This document shows positions 35,221-43,894 of a stretch of 64,000 bases of DNA, one piece after another. Location: the NCBI GenBank assembly GCA_044359525.1, contig JBIKLY010000001.1, positions 1 to 64,000 of the forward strand, read 5' to 3'. The first letter of the stretch is position 1. Every line of letters starts with the position of its first letter. The DNA comes from CAJBIL01 sp044359525. GTDB taxonomy: Bacteria > Pseudomonadota > Gammaproteobacteria > Burkholderiales > Rhodocyclaceae. The notes under the pieces are model-generated. The model did no database searches. It was not told the DNA's origin and saw only the letters and a list, made by a program, of their open reading frames with translations. Position numbers and translations under genes: made by a program.

Positions 35221-35730
35221 TTAATTTATCAGTTCCTCGATCAGCGCAAGATACTCGGCGACTGACTGTGAATGCGTATCGAATTGCAGGTTTGGGTGTT
35301 GCGGTGGTTCATAGGTGTCGTTGACCCCCGTAAATTTCCCAATCAGCCCGGACCGCGCTTGACGATATAAGCCTTTGGGGTCGCGTTGCTCGCACACTTG
35401 TATCGATGTATTTAGATAAACGTCGAAAAGCAGAGAATGGCCAATAATGGTGCGGGCTATTTCGCGGTCATCGCGATAAGGTGAAATCAACGCAACAACG
35501 GCAGTAACTCCCGCAGCGTTGAGAATTTTTCTGACATTTGCCGCACGTCGGATGTTTTCCTGGCGATCTTCCCGGGAAAACCCCAAATCAGCGCACAAGC
35601 CCCGTCTCAACTCGTCACCATCAATTACACAACAAGCCATCCCTCGGTTTTTGAGGGTTTCTGCCAATGCTTTGGCCAGGGTAGATTTGCCCGAGCCACT
35701 TAGTCCTGTCAGCCAGATTGTAGTTGACAT
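35221..35730 (-). CDS. cysC: Adenylylsulfate (APS) kinase
   Basis: It phosphorylates APS to PAPS, the activated sulfate donor. The start at ATG 35730 (MSTTIWLTGL) gives 169 aa, slightly short for CysC. Walker A is GLSGSGKST at 9-17. Then come DGDELRRGLCADLGFSREDR, ENIRRAANV and the lid segment KGLYRQARSGLIGKFTGVND. It stands alone without cysDN, next to a sulfotransferase gene rather than in an assimilation operon, so its PAPS probably feeds sulfation. It is divergent from the first FecR gene of the island. Confidence 0.93.
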   Translation of the reverse strand: MSTTIWLTGLSGSGKSTLAKALAETLKNRGMACCVIDGDELRRGLCADLGFSREDRQENIRRAANVRKILNAAGVTAVVALISPYRDDREIARTIIGHSLLFDVYLNTSIQVCEQRDPKGLYRQARSGLIGKFTGVNDTYEPPQHPNLQFDTHSQSVAEYLALIEELIN

Positions 35731-35816
35731 GGTGCACAGCGCCACCTGTGGGAAAAGGTGGATTAAAACACAGCTTTCCGGAATGTCGATTTGATTTGAT
35801 TAAGTGGGTTAAAATC

Positions 35817-36521
35817 ATGTACATGAAACCGTTTTTCCTGTTCGCATACCTTGCTTTTTTGTTGTTGCCCACCCCTTGTCTTGCTCGGGGAGCAGGCTCG
35901 GTGGTTTTTGCTTCCGGGGCTGCCGTGATTGTCGCGAAAGACGGGCGGTCGCGCGAGGCGGTGCGCGGCGCCGAGTTCTCTTCCGGCGAAATGATCGACA
36001 CGGTAGATGGCCGGGTACAGCTACGTTTTCTTGATGGTGCGAGTATGTCGCTGCAGCCGGCGACCCGTTTCCGGATTGATGATTTTCGATTTGTCGTGCA
36101 GGACGGCAAAGCCAGCGGTGATGATCGGGGGATATTTTCTTTGATCAGGGGTGGTTTCCGGACGATCACCGGCCTGATTGGTAAAGAACGGCGCGAGCAA
36201 TATCGTGTAGATACCGCCGTGGCGACCATTGGTATTCGCGGTACGGACTATTCGGCGCAGTTGGGAGATGCCGGTTTGTCTTTGAGCACTTTTGGCGGCT
36301 TGGTTGAAGTGTGTAATGGCGCTGGTTGTGTGCAGGTCGGCCCGGGGGAGACGGCCGTCGTACCGACGCGAGATGGCCGCCCGCTGTTGCAGGGGCAACT
36401 CGAAGGTGCAATGGATGGCGCGGTCGTTCCGGGGCTGTCATCTTCTCCGGTATCTTCCCCTGAGGTGGTGGCGCCGGCTGTAATGCCGACGCGGCAGATG
36501 CCGAGCACCTATAATTATTGA
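35817..36521 (+). CDS. Exported FecR-domain protein (short)
   Basis: The start is ATG 35817 or ATG 35823; the frame extends further upstream, but the signal peptide begins here (MKPFFLFAYLAFLLL, cleavage near CLARG). The 234-aa protein is almost entirely one FecR domain (EMIDTVDGRVQLRFLDGASM, RGGFRTITGLIG, VATIGIRGTDYS), plus a Pro/Val-rich tail. It is closely related to the N-terminal half of the FecR protein at 37879, suggesting duplication. The intervening gene is a Slam-like barrel. CNGAGC may form a disulfide. Confidence 0.82.
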   Translation: MYMKPFFLFAYLAFLLLPTPCLARGAGSVVFASGAAVIVAKDGRSREAVRGAEFSSGEMIDTVDGRVQLRFLDGASMSLQPATRFRIDDFRFVVQDGKASGDDRGIFSLIRGGFRTITGLIGKERREQYRVDTAVATIGIRGTDYSAQLGDAGLSLSTFGGLVEVCNGAGCVQVGPGETAVVPTRDGRPLLQGQLEGAMDGAVVPGLSSSPVSSPEVVAPAVMPTRQMPSTYNY

Positions 36522-36556
36522 AGTAGAACCGTCTGGACCGAAACGAGGCATTGAGC

Positions 36557-37864
36557 ATGGCGAAAAAATCAATCAATGGAATTTTGGTGCTGCTGGCGCT
36601 GTTGTCACAGCCGGTGCTCGCTGACGAACTCACCGACAAGGCGAGGTTCCTCATTGAGCAGGGGCAGTCGAAAGAAGCCTTCCAATTACTTGAGCCGCTT
36701 GAGAGCGCTCGCTCGGGCGATACGGTTTTCGACCTCTTGTTCGGTATTGCAGCTGTTGATGTCGGCCAGAATACGCGCGGCGTGTTTGCATTGGAGCGCG
36801 TACTGGCCCTGCAACCTGACAATGCCCGGGCGCGTGCCGAGATTGGACGGGCCTATCTGGCACTTGGAGAGCACCGAAGGGCCAAAAACGAATTTGAAAC
36901 CGTCCGGCAGCAGCCGGTTCCGGAAGGCGTCCAGAATACGATTGACAGCGTCCTGGCTGTCATTGAGCGTGCTGAAGACAATACGCGCTCGCGCTGGAAG
37001 GGCTATCTTGAGGGTAGCCTTGGGACTGACAGCAACATTAATAGCGCGACCTCTTCACGGTCTGTCGCAGTGCCGGGTCTGGGCCTCGGCATTCTAGATC
37101 CCCTGAGTCGGCAGCGCGGCGACAATTTCGGAATACTGGGTGGTGGTGTTTCCTACCGGAGGCCGCTTGGCGACGGCTACTTCCTGACCGCCGGCGCGAA
37201 TGGCTGGCTGAGGGATAACTTTAGCGAACCTGATTTTGATACTCGTGCGCTGGATGGTTCGGCCGGTATTCAGCACCTTCGTGACAAGGATACGATCAAC
37301 GTAACGGCTTCAGCATCGACATTCGTATTGGACAATAACCGGCTGCGTGATACGTGGGGTTTGAACGCACAGTGGCAGCGTGATCTTGATTCCGTCAGGC
37401 AGGTCAGTATTTATGGCCAGTATGCAAATGTGAGCTATCCAGGGCAGAGCATCCGGAATGTCGACCGCTATGTGCTTGGTACTGCCTATGCGCAAGCCGT
37501 AAGTGCGCGGGTGATTGTTTTTGGCAGTGCCTACGTCGGACAGGAAGTTGAGCGGGAGTCGGATGCCGAGTGGCTCGGTCATCGTTTATGGGGCGTCCGT
37601 GCCGGCGCCCAGTATCGCATCGACAGGCGATGGATGATCTATGGCAACGCTTTTTTTGAATCGCGTGACTATGGTGGAAAAGAGCCTTTGTTCAATGAGT
37701 CCCGCAGGGATGCGCAGACTGACTTCAATGTTGGCGTCGACTATCAGATCGAACGATTCTGGAGAGCTTCGCTGCGTTTGTCGCACGTAGTCAACCATTC
37801 AAACATCGATATTTTCAAATACGACAGAGATATCGCGACCGCCAGCATTCGGCGCGATTTCTGA
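36557..37864 (+). CDS. Slam-like outer-membrane barrel with N-terminal TPR (DUF560)
   Basis: A 435-aa protein. The signal peptide ends at ~24 (QPVLA). Residues ~28-140 are TPR-like repeats (ALQPDNARARAEIGRAYLAL, HRRAKNEFETV). From ~150 there is a beta barrel starting WKGYLEGSLGTDSNIN, with alternating aromatic strands and a terminal Phe (ASIRRDF), as in outer-membrane proteins. TPR, then xDxNIN, then a barrel is the layout of surface lipoprotein assembly modulators (Slam). Slam proteins export TbpB-like proteins or, in some systems, soluble haem carriers. CGAGG lies 8 nt before ATG 36557; a TTG at 36551 is possible. The likely client is the next gene. Confidence 0.78.
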   Translation: MAKKSINGILVLLALLSQPVLADELTDKARFLIEQGQSKEAFQLLEPLESARSGDTVFDLLFGIAAVDVGQNTRGVFALERVLALQPDNARARAEIGRAYLALGEHRRAKNEFETVRQQPVPEGVQNTIDSVLAVIERAEDNTRSRWKGYLEGSLGTDSNINSATSSRSVAVPGLGLGILDPLSRQRGDNFGILGGGVSYRRPLGDGYFLTAGANGWLRDNFSEPDFDTRALDGSAGIQHLRDKDTINVTASASTFVLDNNRLRDTWGLNAQWQRDLDSVRQVSIYGQYANVSYPGQSIRNVDRYVLGTAYAQAVSARVIVFGSAYVGQEVERESDAEWLGHRLWGVRAGAQYRIDRRWMIYGNAFFESRDYGGKEPLFNESRRDAQTDFNVGVDYQIERFWRASLRLSHVVNHSNIDIFKYDRDIATASIRRDF

Positions 37865-37878
37865 CGGGAGATATGATT

Positions 37879-39267
37879 ATGCATAAGCAATTTAAACCTC
37901 GGCACGTCTATCTGCTGGCAGCGTTAAGCGCCGCTTACCCTGTCGTGTCATATGGTGCCGCAGCAGGGCGCGTTGACTTTTCTGTTGGCAATGTCGTTGC
38001 CAATGGCGCTGACGGGACTCGGCGTGTCCTGACCAAGGGCGCAGATATTTTTTCCGGAGACACGGTGCTGACCAACGATGGGCAGACACAGTTCCGGTTT
38101 TCCGATGGCTCGGTTGTTTCGCTGCAACCGGGTTCTGAATACCGCATCGTCGATTACCGGTTCAATGGCGCTGCAGACGGCACGGAGAAAGGTTTTTTCA
38201 GCTTGCTCAAAGGCGGTTTGCGAACGATCACCGGCTTGGTAGGGAGATCTTCTCGCGATAACTACCGCGTGACAACAAATGTTGCCACGATAGGTATTCG
38301 TGGAACCGAGTATTCGGTAACTTACGGTAACAGTATTAATGTTAATGTCGGCGAAGGCGAGGTTGAGGTCTGTAATTCAGCGGGTTGCGTGATCCTGCAG
38401 CCGGGTGACGAAGGCTACGTGAAGGATGAAGACTGGTCTCCAAAGCTTGTCCAGAACGGCGATGAAAAGGTGGGCAAGGAGGATCTATTCCAGAACTTTG
38501 ATTCACCGATCGAACAGCGAACAGACAGTGGCGCTTCGTCCGCATTAGAGATTGACGGTGCTCAGACGCTTGTCGGTACTCAGACCTACGCGACTGCCTG
38601 GTCGACCAACAATTACTACTCCCCCGAAACTGGTGTCGGATTGGGAAGCGGGACGATTGCTTCTAACGGGACGCTCACTGATTTTGAAACGGGTTCTGGC
38701 ACCACTGGAGCCTATATTGCCGGGGGGAACTCCGTCGAGAGCTTCGGTAACGATGGTGTTGTTGCCTGGGGGCGCTGGATTGATAACGGCAGTGGGTTCA
38801 CCGGTTATCTGAGCGGTGGGGAAGGTGCCGTTGTGCACTACGCCACAGGTATTCCGACTGCCGACAGCCAGCCGGCATTGGCTGCGATGTATGGCACCTC
38901 AGCGACATTCTCTTTGTTGGGCGGTGGCGTGACGGGGTCTTCCAGTGGTGCGGGCAGTGTGACGAGCGGTTCGATGAACGTTAATTTCACCGTTCCAGAA
39001 GTCGCCACGCTTGCAATCGGTATGACGCTTGGGAGTAGTAGTTACAGCTTGACGGCCAGTAATTTGGGTATTTCGGGTTTTGGTAGTGCGCCGGTTTTTT
39101 CTGGAAGCGGCTCGGCGACGGGCAGCGGGTGTAGTTCAGGCTGCTCTGCCAGCCTCAATGGGGCTTTCTTTGGCGCCGGGGCTGCACGTGCCGGCGTCGC
39201 ATTCGAGTTTTATGACGGCCAATCAATCGCTGGTGCTGCTGCATTCAAAAACAACGCAACCCCCTGA
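37879..39267 (+). CDS. FecR domain fused to a TbpB-like Gly-rich beta domain
   Basis: A 462-aa exported protein; GGGAG lies 8 nt before ATG 37879. The signal peptide has no lipobox (SYGAAAG). Residues ~30-200 are a FecR domain (DTVLTNDGQTQFRFSDGSVV, VATIGIRGTEYS). After a short linker, ~225-462 are Gly/Ser/Thr-rich beta sequence. This includes VVAWGRWID, VHYATGIPT, a disulfide candidate CSSGC, and the ending NGAFFGAGAARAGVAFEF. That ending resembles the GxFxGxxAxxxG pattern of TbpB/fHbp-type barrels. Adjacent to a Slam-like gene, it is the natural export client. Confidence 0.75.
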   Translation: MHKQFKPRHVYLLAALSAAYPVVSYGAAAGRVDFSVGNVVANGADGTRRVLTKGADIFSGDTVLTNDGQTQFRFSDGSVVSLQPGSEYRIVDYRFNGAADGTEKGFFSLLKGGLRTITGLVGRSSRDNYRVTTNVATIGIRGTEYSVTYGNSINVNVGEGEVEVCNSAGCVILQPGDEGYVKDEDWSPKLVQNGDEKVGKEDLFQNFDSPIEQRTDSGASSALEIDGAQTLVGTQTYATAWSTNNYYSPETGVGLGSGTIASNGTLTDFETGSGTTGAYIAGGNSVESFGNDGVVAWGRWIDNGSGFTGYLSGGEGAVVHYATGIPTADSQPALAAMYGTSATFSLLGGGVTGSSSGAGSVTSGSMNVNFTVPEVATLAIGMTLGSSSYSLTASNLGISGFGSAPVFSGSGSATGSGCSSGCSASLNGAFFGAGAARAGVAFEFYDGQSIAGAAAFKNNATP

Positions 39268-39272
39268 TTTTA

Positions 39273-40631
39273 ATGATACCGTTTCGCTCGTCGGTTGCCG
39301 GCATTGCTTGGCCTGCAATCGAGTCGGCACCGGGCGCGGCGCTGCTCTCACTGCTCTTTCAGTTGGAGTACAGCCAGTGGCTTTCACAAGCCGACTTAGC
39401 TGAAAAGCAATTTCAGCAACTCGGTGTCCTTGCCGAATACCTGTGGCAGACCTCGGCCTTTTATCGTGAGCGCCTGTCCATGGCTGGCTGGTCCCCCGGG
39501 CAGCCGCTGAATGAGCCGATTTGGCGTTCACTGCCAATTCTAAAACGTGCGACCGTACAGTCCTGTCGCGACCAACTGATTGTCGAGAGTGCGCCGACAG
39601 CACATGGTCGCGCGACTGGATATTCGACAACCGGCTCGCTTGGTATGCCGGTGCAAGTGCTGGGTAACGAATTGACGCATCTTTTTACCAGTACGCTGAT
39701 TGTCCGGAATCATCTCTGGCATCGGCGTGATCTGTCGGGTAAGTTCGCGGCAATCCGCAGTAAAGTCAAAAGTGGTTCGTGTCCTGATTGGGGGCGAATT
39801 GAATCGGCGGCATTTGTTACCGGGCCGGCTGCCGTGCTTGATATTTCGGTGGGTGTTGACCAACAGCTGGACTGGCTCTGTGCGGAATCTCCCGATTATT
39901 TGTTGACCCATCCGAGCAATCTGCGCAGCCTGCTGCATCGCGCGCGCGAGAGGGACCTCAGTATTCCTTCGTTGAGGGAGTTATCCACTTTTGGGGAGAT
40001 GCTTCCTCTCGATCTGAGGGCGCTTGCGTGGGAAGCCTGGACGGTGCCCGTAACCGATATTTATTCGTCTGAAGAGTTTGGCAACATTGCATTGCAATGC
40101 CCCGTACATCCTGAGAATTACCATATTCAGTCAGAGAACCTGCTGGTTGAAATTGTTGGCGATGATGGCACGCCATGCCCGCCGGGGGCCGTTGGCCGGG
40201 TACTGGTGAGTAGCTTGCACAATTTTACGATGCCGCTATTGCGCTACGAAATCGGTGACTACGCGGTAGTTGGTGCGCTTTGTGAGTGCGGACGGGGTTT
40301 GCCCGTGATCCGGCGTATTGTCGGGCGGCAACGAAACATGCTTCGCCTGCCGGATGGCCGAGGCCACTGGCCGTCTTTCCCCTACGAGGATTTGAAACCA
40401 ATTGCCGACTTTCGCCAGATTCAGATTGTTCAGCACCGGCCAGATGAACTTGAAGTCCAACTGGCCGGTGTGCCGCCGATGACGCCTGAGACAGAAGTCT
40501 TGTTCTCTGACAAGCTTCGCCGGCTGCTCCACGGGCAGTTTTTCATTCGCTATGTTTATCCAGCGACCATCCCGTCTTCTGCCGGTGGGAAATTCGAGGA
40601 TTTCGTGTCCCTGATTCCTGATTCAAACTAA
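39273..40631 (+). CDS. PaaK/CapK-like adenylate-forming enzyme
   Basis: A 452-aa protein resembling phenylacetate-CoA ligase and CapK/coenzyme F390 synthetase families. Marks are ATGYSTTGSLGMPVQVLG (ATP-binding Ser/Thr/Gly loop), FGEMLP, DIYSSEEFGNIALQCP, MPLLRYEIGDYA and IVGRQRN. The core Asp and Arg of RYEIGD are intact. CapK-like members occur in polysaccharide and secondary-metabolite clusters, activating an acid by adenylation. The substrate here is unknown. It starts 5 bp after the FecR-barrel gene and ends in a 4-bp convergent overlap with the next gene. Confidence 0.78.
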   Translation: MIPFRSSVAGIAWPAIESAPGAALLSLLFQLEYSQWLSQADLAEKQFQQLGVLAEYLWQTSAFYRERLSMAGWSPGQPLNEPIWRSLPILKRATVQSCRDQLIVESAPTAHGRATGYSTTGSLGMPVQVLGNELTHLFTSTLIVRNHLWHRRDLSGKFAAIRSKVKSGSCPDWGRIESAAFVTGPAAVLDISVGVDQQLDWLCAESPDYLLTHPSNLRSLLHRARERDLSIPSLRELSTFGEMLPLDLRALAWEAWTVPVTDIYSSEEFGNIALQCPVHPENYHIQSENLLVEIVGDDGTPCPPGAVGRVLVSSLHNFTMPLLRYEIGDYAVVGALCECGRGLPVIRRIVGRQRNMLRLPDGRGHWPSFPYEDLKPIADFRQIQIVQHRPDELEVQLAGVPPMTPETEVLFSDKLRRLLHGQFFIRYVYPATIPSSAGGKFEDFVSLIPDSN

Positions 40632-41653
40632 GGCTGCTGACGTTCTTTTTCAAGCAGATAGTGGATTGTCAGGTTGTCGAATAGCGCCGAGCCGGTCGAA
40701 ATGAAAACGATGCGACCTTGTGCGGTGGTCAGCCTGTTTTTTTGTCGAAGTAGACTCACCAAGTCGGGCAAAGTCGCACCTTGTAATAAATTCTGGGTAT
40801 GCCAGCGTTTCAGGTCGCCGATCAGTGCGCTGTCTTCAAGGTCGGCGATTAGCGTGGCCTGAGTTGTCCAGGCAGGATGCAATTCGCTTTGCTCGTCAGA
40901 ATCGGCACCAAGGCTGATGATAAGTCTTGCTGCCGTCGCTGCCGGGCGCAAGAAAGGCGTCTGGCTATCAGTGGCCAGAATGGCGACCGCACTATCGTCA
41001 AGGGCAGAAGGCGAGGCGAGGTGCTCGCCTTGTAGCTGCGGGAATAACTGTTTCAGCGAAGAAAGCGTTTGCTTCGCCTTTTCTGCGACAGGATCAATAA
41101 TACGCAGGTGATCAATCCGCGCATCGCTGAGCAAATAAAATGCGGCGTACCAGGCGACAGCGCCGGCGCCGAAAAGCGTAGCGCTGCGGCCGCCGTTCAA
41201 CAGCCGATGAGCGATTGCTGCACACGCCCCGGTTCGCGCGGACGACAATGCGAAAGCGGCAAACTCGCTGTGGACGAAGTTCTCCTGTGGGTCGAGATAC
41301 AGCGCCCGGCCGACTGTCATGCGATTAAGAACAACTTTGCGGCTGAAATTTGAACCGACGATTTTTACGGTTTTTGTGATTCGGTCGCCGCCACGAACTA
41401 CGCAAGGCATCACCCGGAAATCGCCCTTGCCTGAGATCTTTACGTCGTATTTGTCTGTACTATCGGCAAAAAGTTGTTTGGGCGGCAAGGCAATTGCCAG
41501 TTCGCCATCGGCGATTCGCTGGAGGTCGTGTTGCAATGCGTTAAGGTAGGCAACGGGCGTGGTCGTAAGCTGCCGATGGCAAAATGCATCATCGAACCAC
41601 GAGCAAGGCTCGGGAGCGAGGCCGAATGGTAGATACGGGTGATCGGTCGTCAT
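40628..41653 (-). CDS. Ornithine cyclodeaminase / mu-crystallin family protein
   Basis: A 341-aa NAD(P)-binding protein. The N-terminal domain includes PPKQLF, DVKISGKGDFRVMP and VKIVGSN. The Rossmann fold carries GAGAVAWYAAFYLL at ~165, and RLIISLGADSDEQSEL matches the family's SxGAD stretch. Members deaminate ornithine, reduce imines or make diaminopropionate precursors; the catalytic Asp is probably in GADSDE. It is the only minus-strand gene between the FecR/Slam block and the OGT-like gene. A metabolic link to the PaaK-like enzyme is possible but unproven. Confidence 0.8.
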   Translation of the reverse strand: MTTDHPYLPFGLAPEPCSWFDDAFCHRQLTTTPVAYLNALQHDLQRIADGELAIALPPKQLFADSTDKYDVKISGKGDFRVMPCVVRGGDRITKTVKIVGSNFSRKVVLNRMTVGRALYLDPQENFVHSEFAAFALSSARTGACAAIAHRLLNGGRSATLFGAGAVAWYAAFYLLSDARIDHLRIIDPVAEKAKQTLSSLKQLFPQLQGEHLASPSALDDSAVAILATDSQTPFLRPAATAARLIISLGADSDEQSELHPAWTTQATLIADLEDSALIGDLKRWHTQNLLQGATLPDLVSLLRQKNRLTTAQGRIVFISTGSALFDNLTIHYLLEKERQQP

Positions 41654-41759
41654 GGATGCTTTATGTTGAGACTATCGCCAAAATTGAGTCTGGCGCATCA
41701 TTCTCGCAGGTGGGGCGAGGCCTTGCAATGCGCCGGGTTTGATGAGGCCAGGGAAGACA

Positions 41760-43877
41760 ATGAGAAATATCAGCGCCACGTCGCCAGATGCGGAAGTCTG
41801 GCAAAGTCAGGTTCAGCGCTGCTGCGCGAATGGGGATCTGCCTGGTGCGCTGTGTGTGGCGCTGGGTGCAGTGGCTGCCGATGCGGATGATCTGACTGCA
41901 TTGCATACGCTCGCCGTGCTTTATCTTGCGGCGGGCCGGGCGACGGATGCGGTTCGCGCGTTTCAGCTTTTGCTTCAGCAAGATGTGCATGCCGACCGCT
42001 ACTTTGATTTAGGTGTGGCGCTTGAGGCCGCTGGCGATTTGCTCGCTGCCCGCGCGGTTTATCAGCAAGCGCTTGAGCTTGAGCCGGCGCATTTCAAGGC
42101 GCGACTGAATTTGTGTGCGCTCTTGCTGATGCTGCGTTTTCCCGACTGTGCGCTGCGCGAGGCAGAGTTGCTGGTTGAGTACCATTCTCTGATACCGGAG
42201 GCGTGGTGCTCGCTGGGCCATGCCCGATTTGCAAATATCAAACCCGTTGCTGCCGATGTCGCTTTTGCCCGCGCGCAAAGCCTTGATGCCGGTAATCTGC
42301 CTGCCGCATTCGGGCGGGTTGTTTCGCAGGTCATGTGTGGTGAATTAAAAAGCGCTATGAACTTGCTGGCCGAGCTAAAGGCGCGCCAGCTGCCACATGC
42401 CGTGCTGTCGGCGATACCTCAGTCGCGAGAAACGCTGGCGCTTACGCAGGATGATTGCGAAGACATTTTTCTGACGGCACTGTTTGAGCGTTATCGACGC
42501 GGTGAATGGGAGTGCCGGGCGTTGCTGGCGCGCGGTTTGGGGCAGTTGGCGAATGCCGTCAGTGATAATCCAGCGCGTTCAGTCCAATCGGCGCAGGCGT
42601 TTCATGCTCTGGCGATCGGGATTGATTATGCCGACTATCGGATTCTGGCGCGTCGGCTGGCTGCGCAGGGTGCCAAGGCAGTTCAGTCGATTGTGCGACG
42701 CACGCCAGCGCCCAGCGCCAATACGCCGGGGCGGCGCCTGAATCTCGGCTTCATTTCACCGGCTTTTCGTGACCATCCCTCTGCCTACATGGTACGCAGC
42801 ATGTTTGGATGCCACGACCGCTCGCGCTTTTCAATAACGGGGTACTGCCTTGGTGCGGATGATGGTAGCGAGGTGCGGCAGGAAATTATTGACGGGTGCG
42901 ACAGGTTTGTTTCGCTCGCTACGCTAAACGATCACGAGGCCGCGCAACGTATTCACGATGACGGCATTGACCTTCTGGTTCAGTTTGAGGGATTCCTTGA
43001 TGGCACGCGCAATGGCATTCTGATGCGACATCCGGCCCCCATTCAGGTGGCGCACATTGGTGTGGTCGGCACGCTGGCGGCAACGTATGTCGACTATCGT
43101 TTCTGTGATGCAATCACCGGTCAGTTTGATATTTCCGGTGTGTCTTCAGGCGCAGAATCTGTTGAGAAATGTGTTCGTCTCAGCGAGATGTACCTGCCGT
43201 ATGGTGCCCCGATTGCCCCGTGGTCGATCCCGGTGGCGCGGCGCGACTTTGGCCTGCCTGAAAACGCTTTCGTGTTTTGCTCTTTCAACAATGACTTCAA
43301 GATCAGTGAAGAAGTTTTCCTGTCGTGGCTCGAAATCCTCAAGGCAACGCCCGGCTCGGTCCTGTGGTTGCGTGCTACCAATGAGGGCTTATGGAATCGC
43401 TGTCTGTCCACTGCTGCGAATCATCGGGTCGCGCTGGAGCGAATCATCCGGGCGCAGGATTATGCAAACAATCGACACCTTGCCCGCTTGCGCCTCGCGG
43501 ATTTGTTTCTCGATACTTTTGACTGCAACGCCCACACAACGGCGCTCGATGCCCTCTGGATGGGCTTGCCGGTCGTTACGAGGAAAGGGCAGGCACCGGC
43601 TTCTTCCCTGTGTGCCAGTGCATTGCAGGCGCTGGGCATGAACGAACTGGTCACGCTGACCACAGACGCATACATCGCGGCTGCAACAGCTTTGGGTAGT
43701 GAGCCGGCAAGGTGTCAGGCGGTCACCCGAAAACTGATGACTGCGCGATCAGAATCGTCGCTATTCAATATCTCGAACAAGGTAAAGCTCTATGAGAGTG
43801 CCTACGAAACCATGTGGGCGCGGCACTTGGCCGGCTTGCCGCCAGCCGACTTTGACGTGCTGCCACTGGGGGCGTAA
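41760..43877 (+). CDS. TPR-containing SPINDLY-type O-GlcNAc transferase-like protein
   Basis: A 705-aa protein. AGGGAAG sits just before ATG 41760; ATG 41742 is also possible. The N-terminal ~280 residues form TPR repeats (DRYFDLGVALEAAGDLLAA, ALELEPAHFKARLNLCALLL). The C-terminal half is glycosyltransferase family 41: LNLGFISPAFRDHPSAYMV, PAPIQVAHIGVVGT, CSFNNDFKISEEVF with the UDP-contacting Lys, and DLFLDTFDCNAHTTALDALW. Such enzymes transfer sugars to Ser/Thr of proteins in the cytoplasm. Its place in this island suggests modification of an exported protein. There is no signal peptide. Confidence 0.86.
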   Translation: MRNISATSPDAEVWQSQVQRCCANGDLPGALCVALGAVAADADDLTALHTLAVLYLAAGRATDAVRAFQLLLQQDVHADRYFDLGVALEAAGDLLAARAVYQQALELEPAHFKARLNLCALLLMLRFPDCALREAELLVEYHSLIPEAWCSLGHARFANIKPVAADVAFARAQSLDAGNLPAAFGRVVSQVMCGELKSAMNLLAELKARQLPHAVLSAIPQSRETLALTQDDCEDIFLTALFERYRRGEWECRALLARGLGQLANAVSDNPARSVQSAQAFHALAIGIDYADYRILARRLAAQGAKAVQSIVRRTPAPSANTPGRRLNLGFISPAFRDHPSAYMVRSMFGCHDRSRFSITGYCLGADDGSEVRQEIIDGCDRFVSLATLNDHEAAQRIHDDGIDLLVQFEGFLDGTRNGILMRHPAPIQVAHIGVVGTLAATYVDYRFCDAITGQFDISGVSSGAESVEKCVRLSEMYLPYGAPIAPWSIPVARRDFGLPENAFVFCSFNNDFKISEEVFLSWLEILKATPGSVLWLRATNEGLWNRCLSTAANHRVALERIIRAQDYANNRHLARLRLADLFLDTFDCNAHTTALDALWMGLPVVTRKGQAPASSLCASALQALGMNELVTLTTDAYIAAATALGSEPARCQAVTRKLMTARSESSLFNISNKVKLYESAYETMWARHLAGLPPADFDVLPLGA

Positions 43878-43894
43878 ATCAGAAGGGCAGACCA

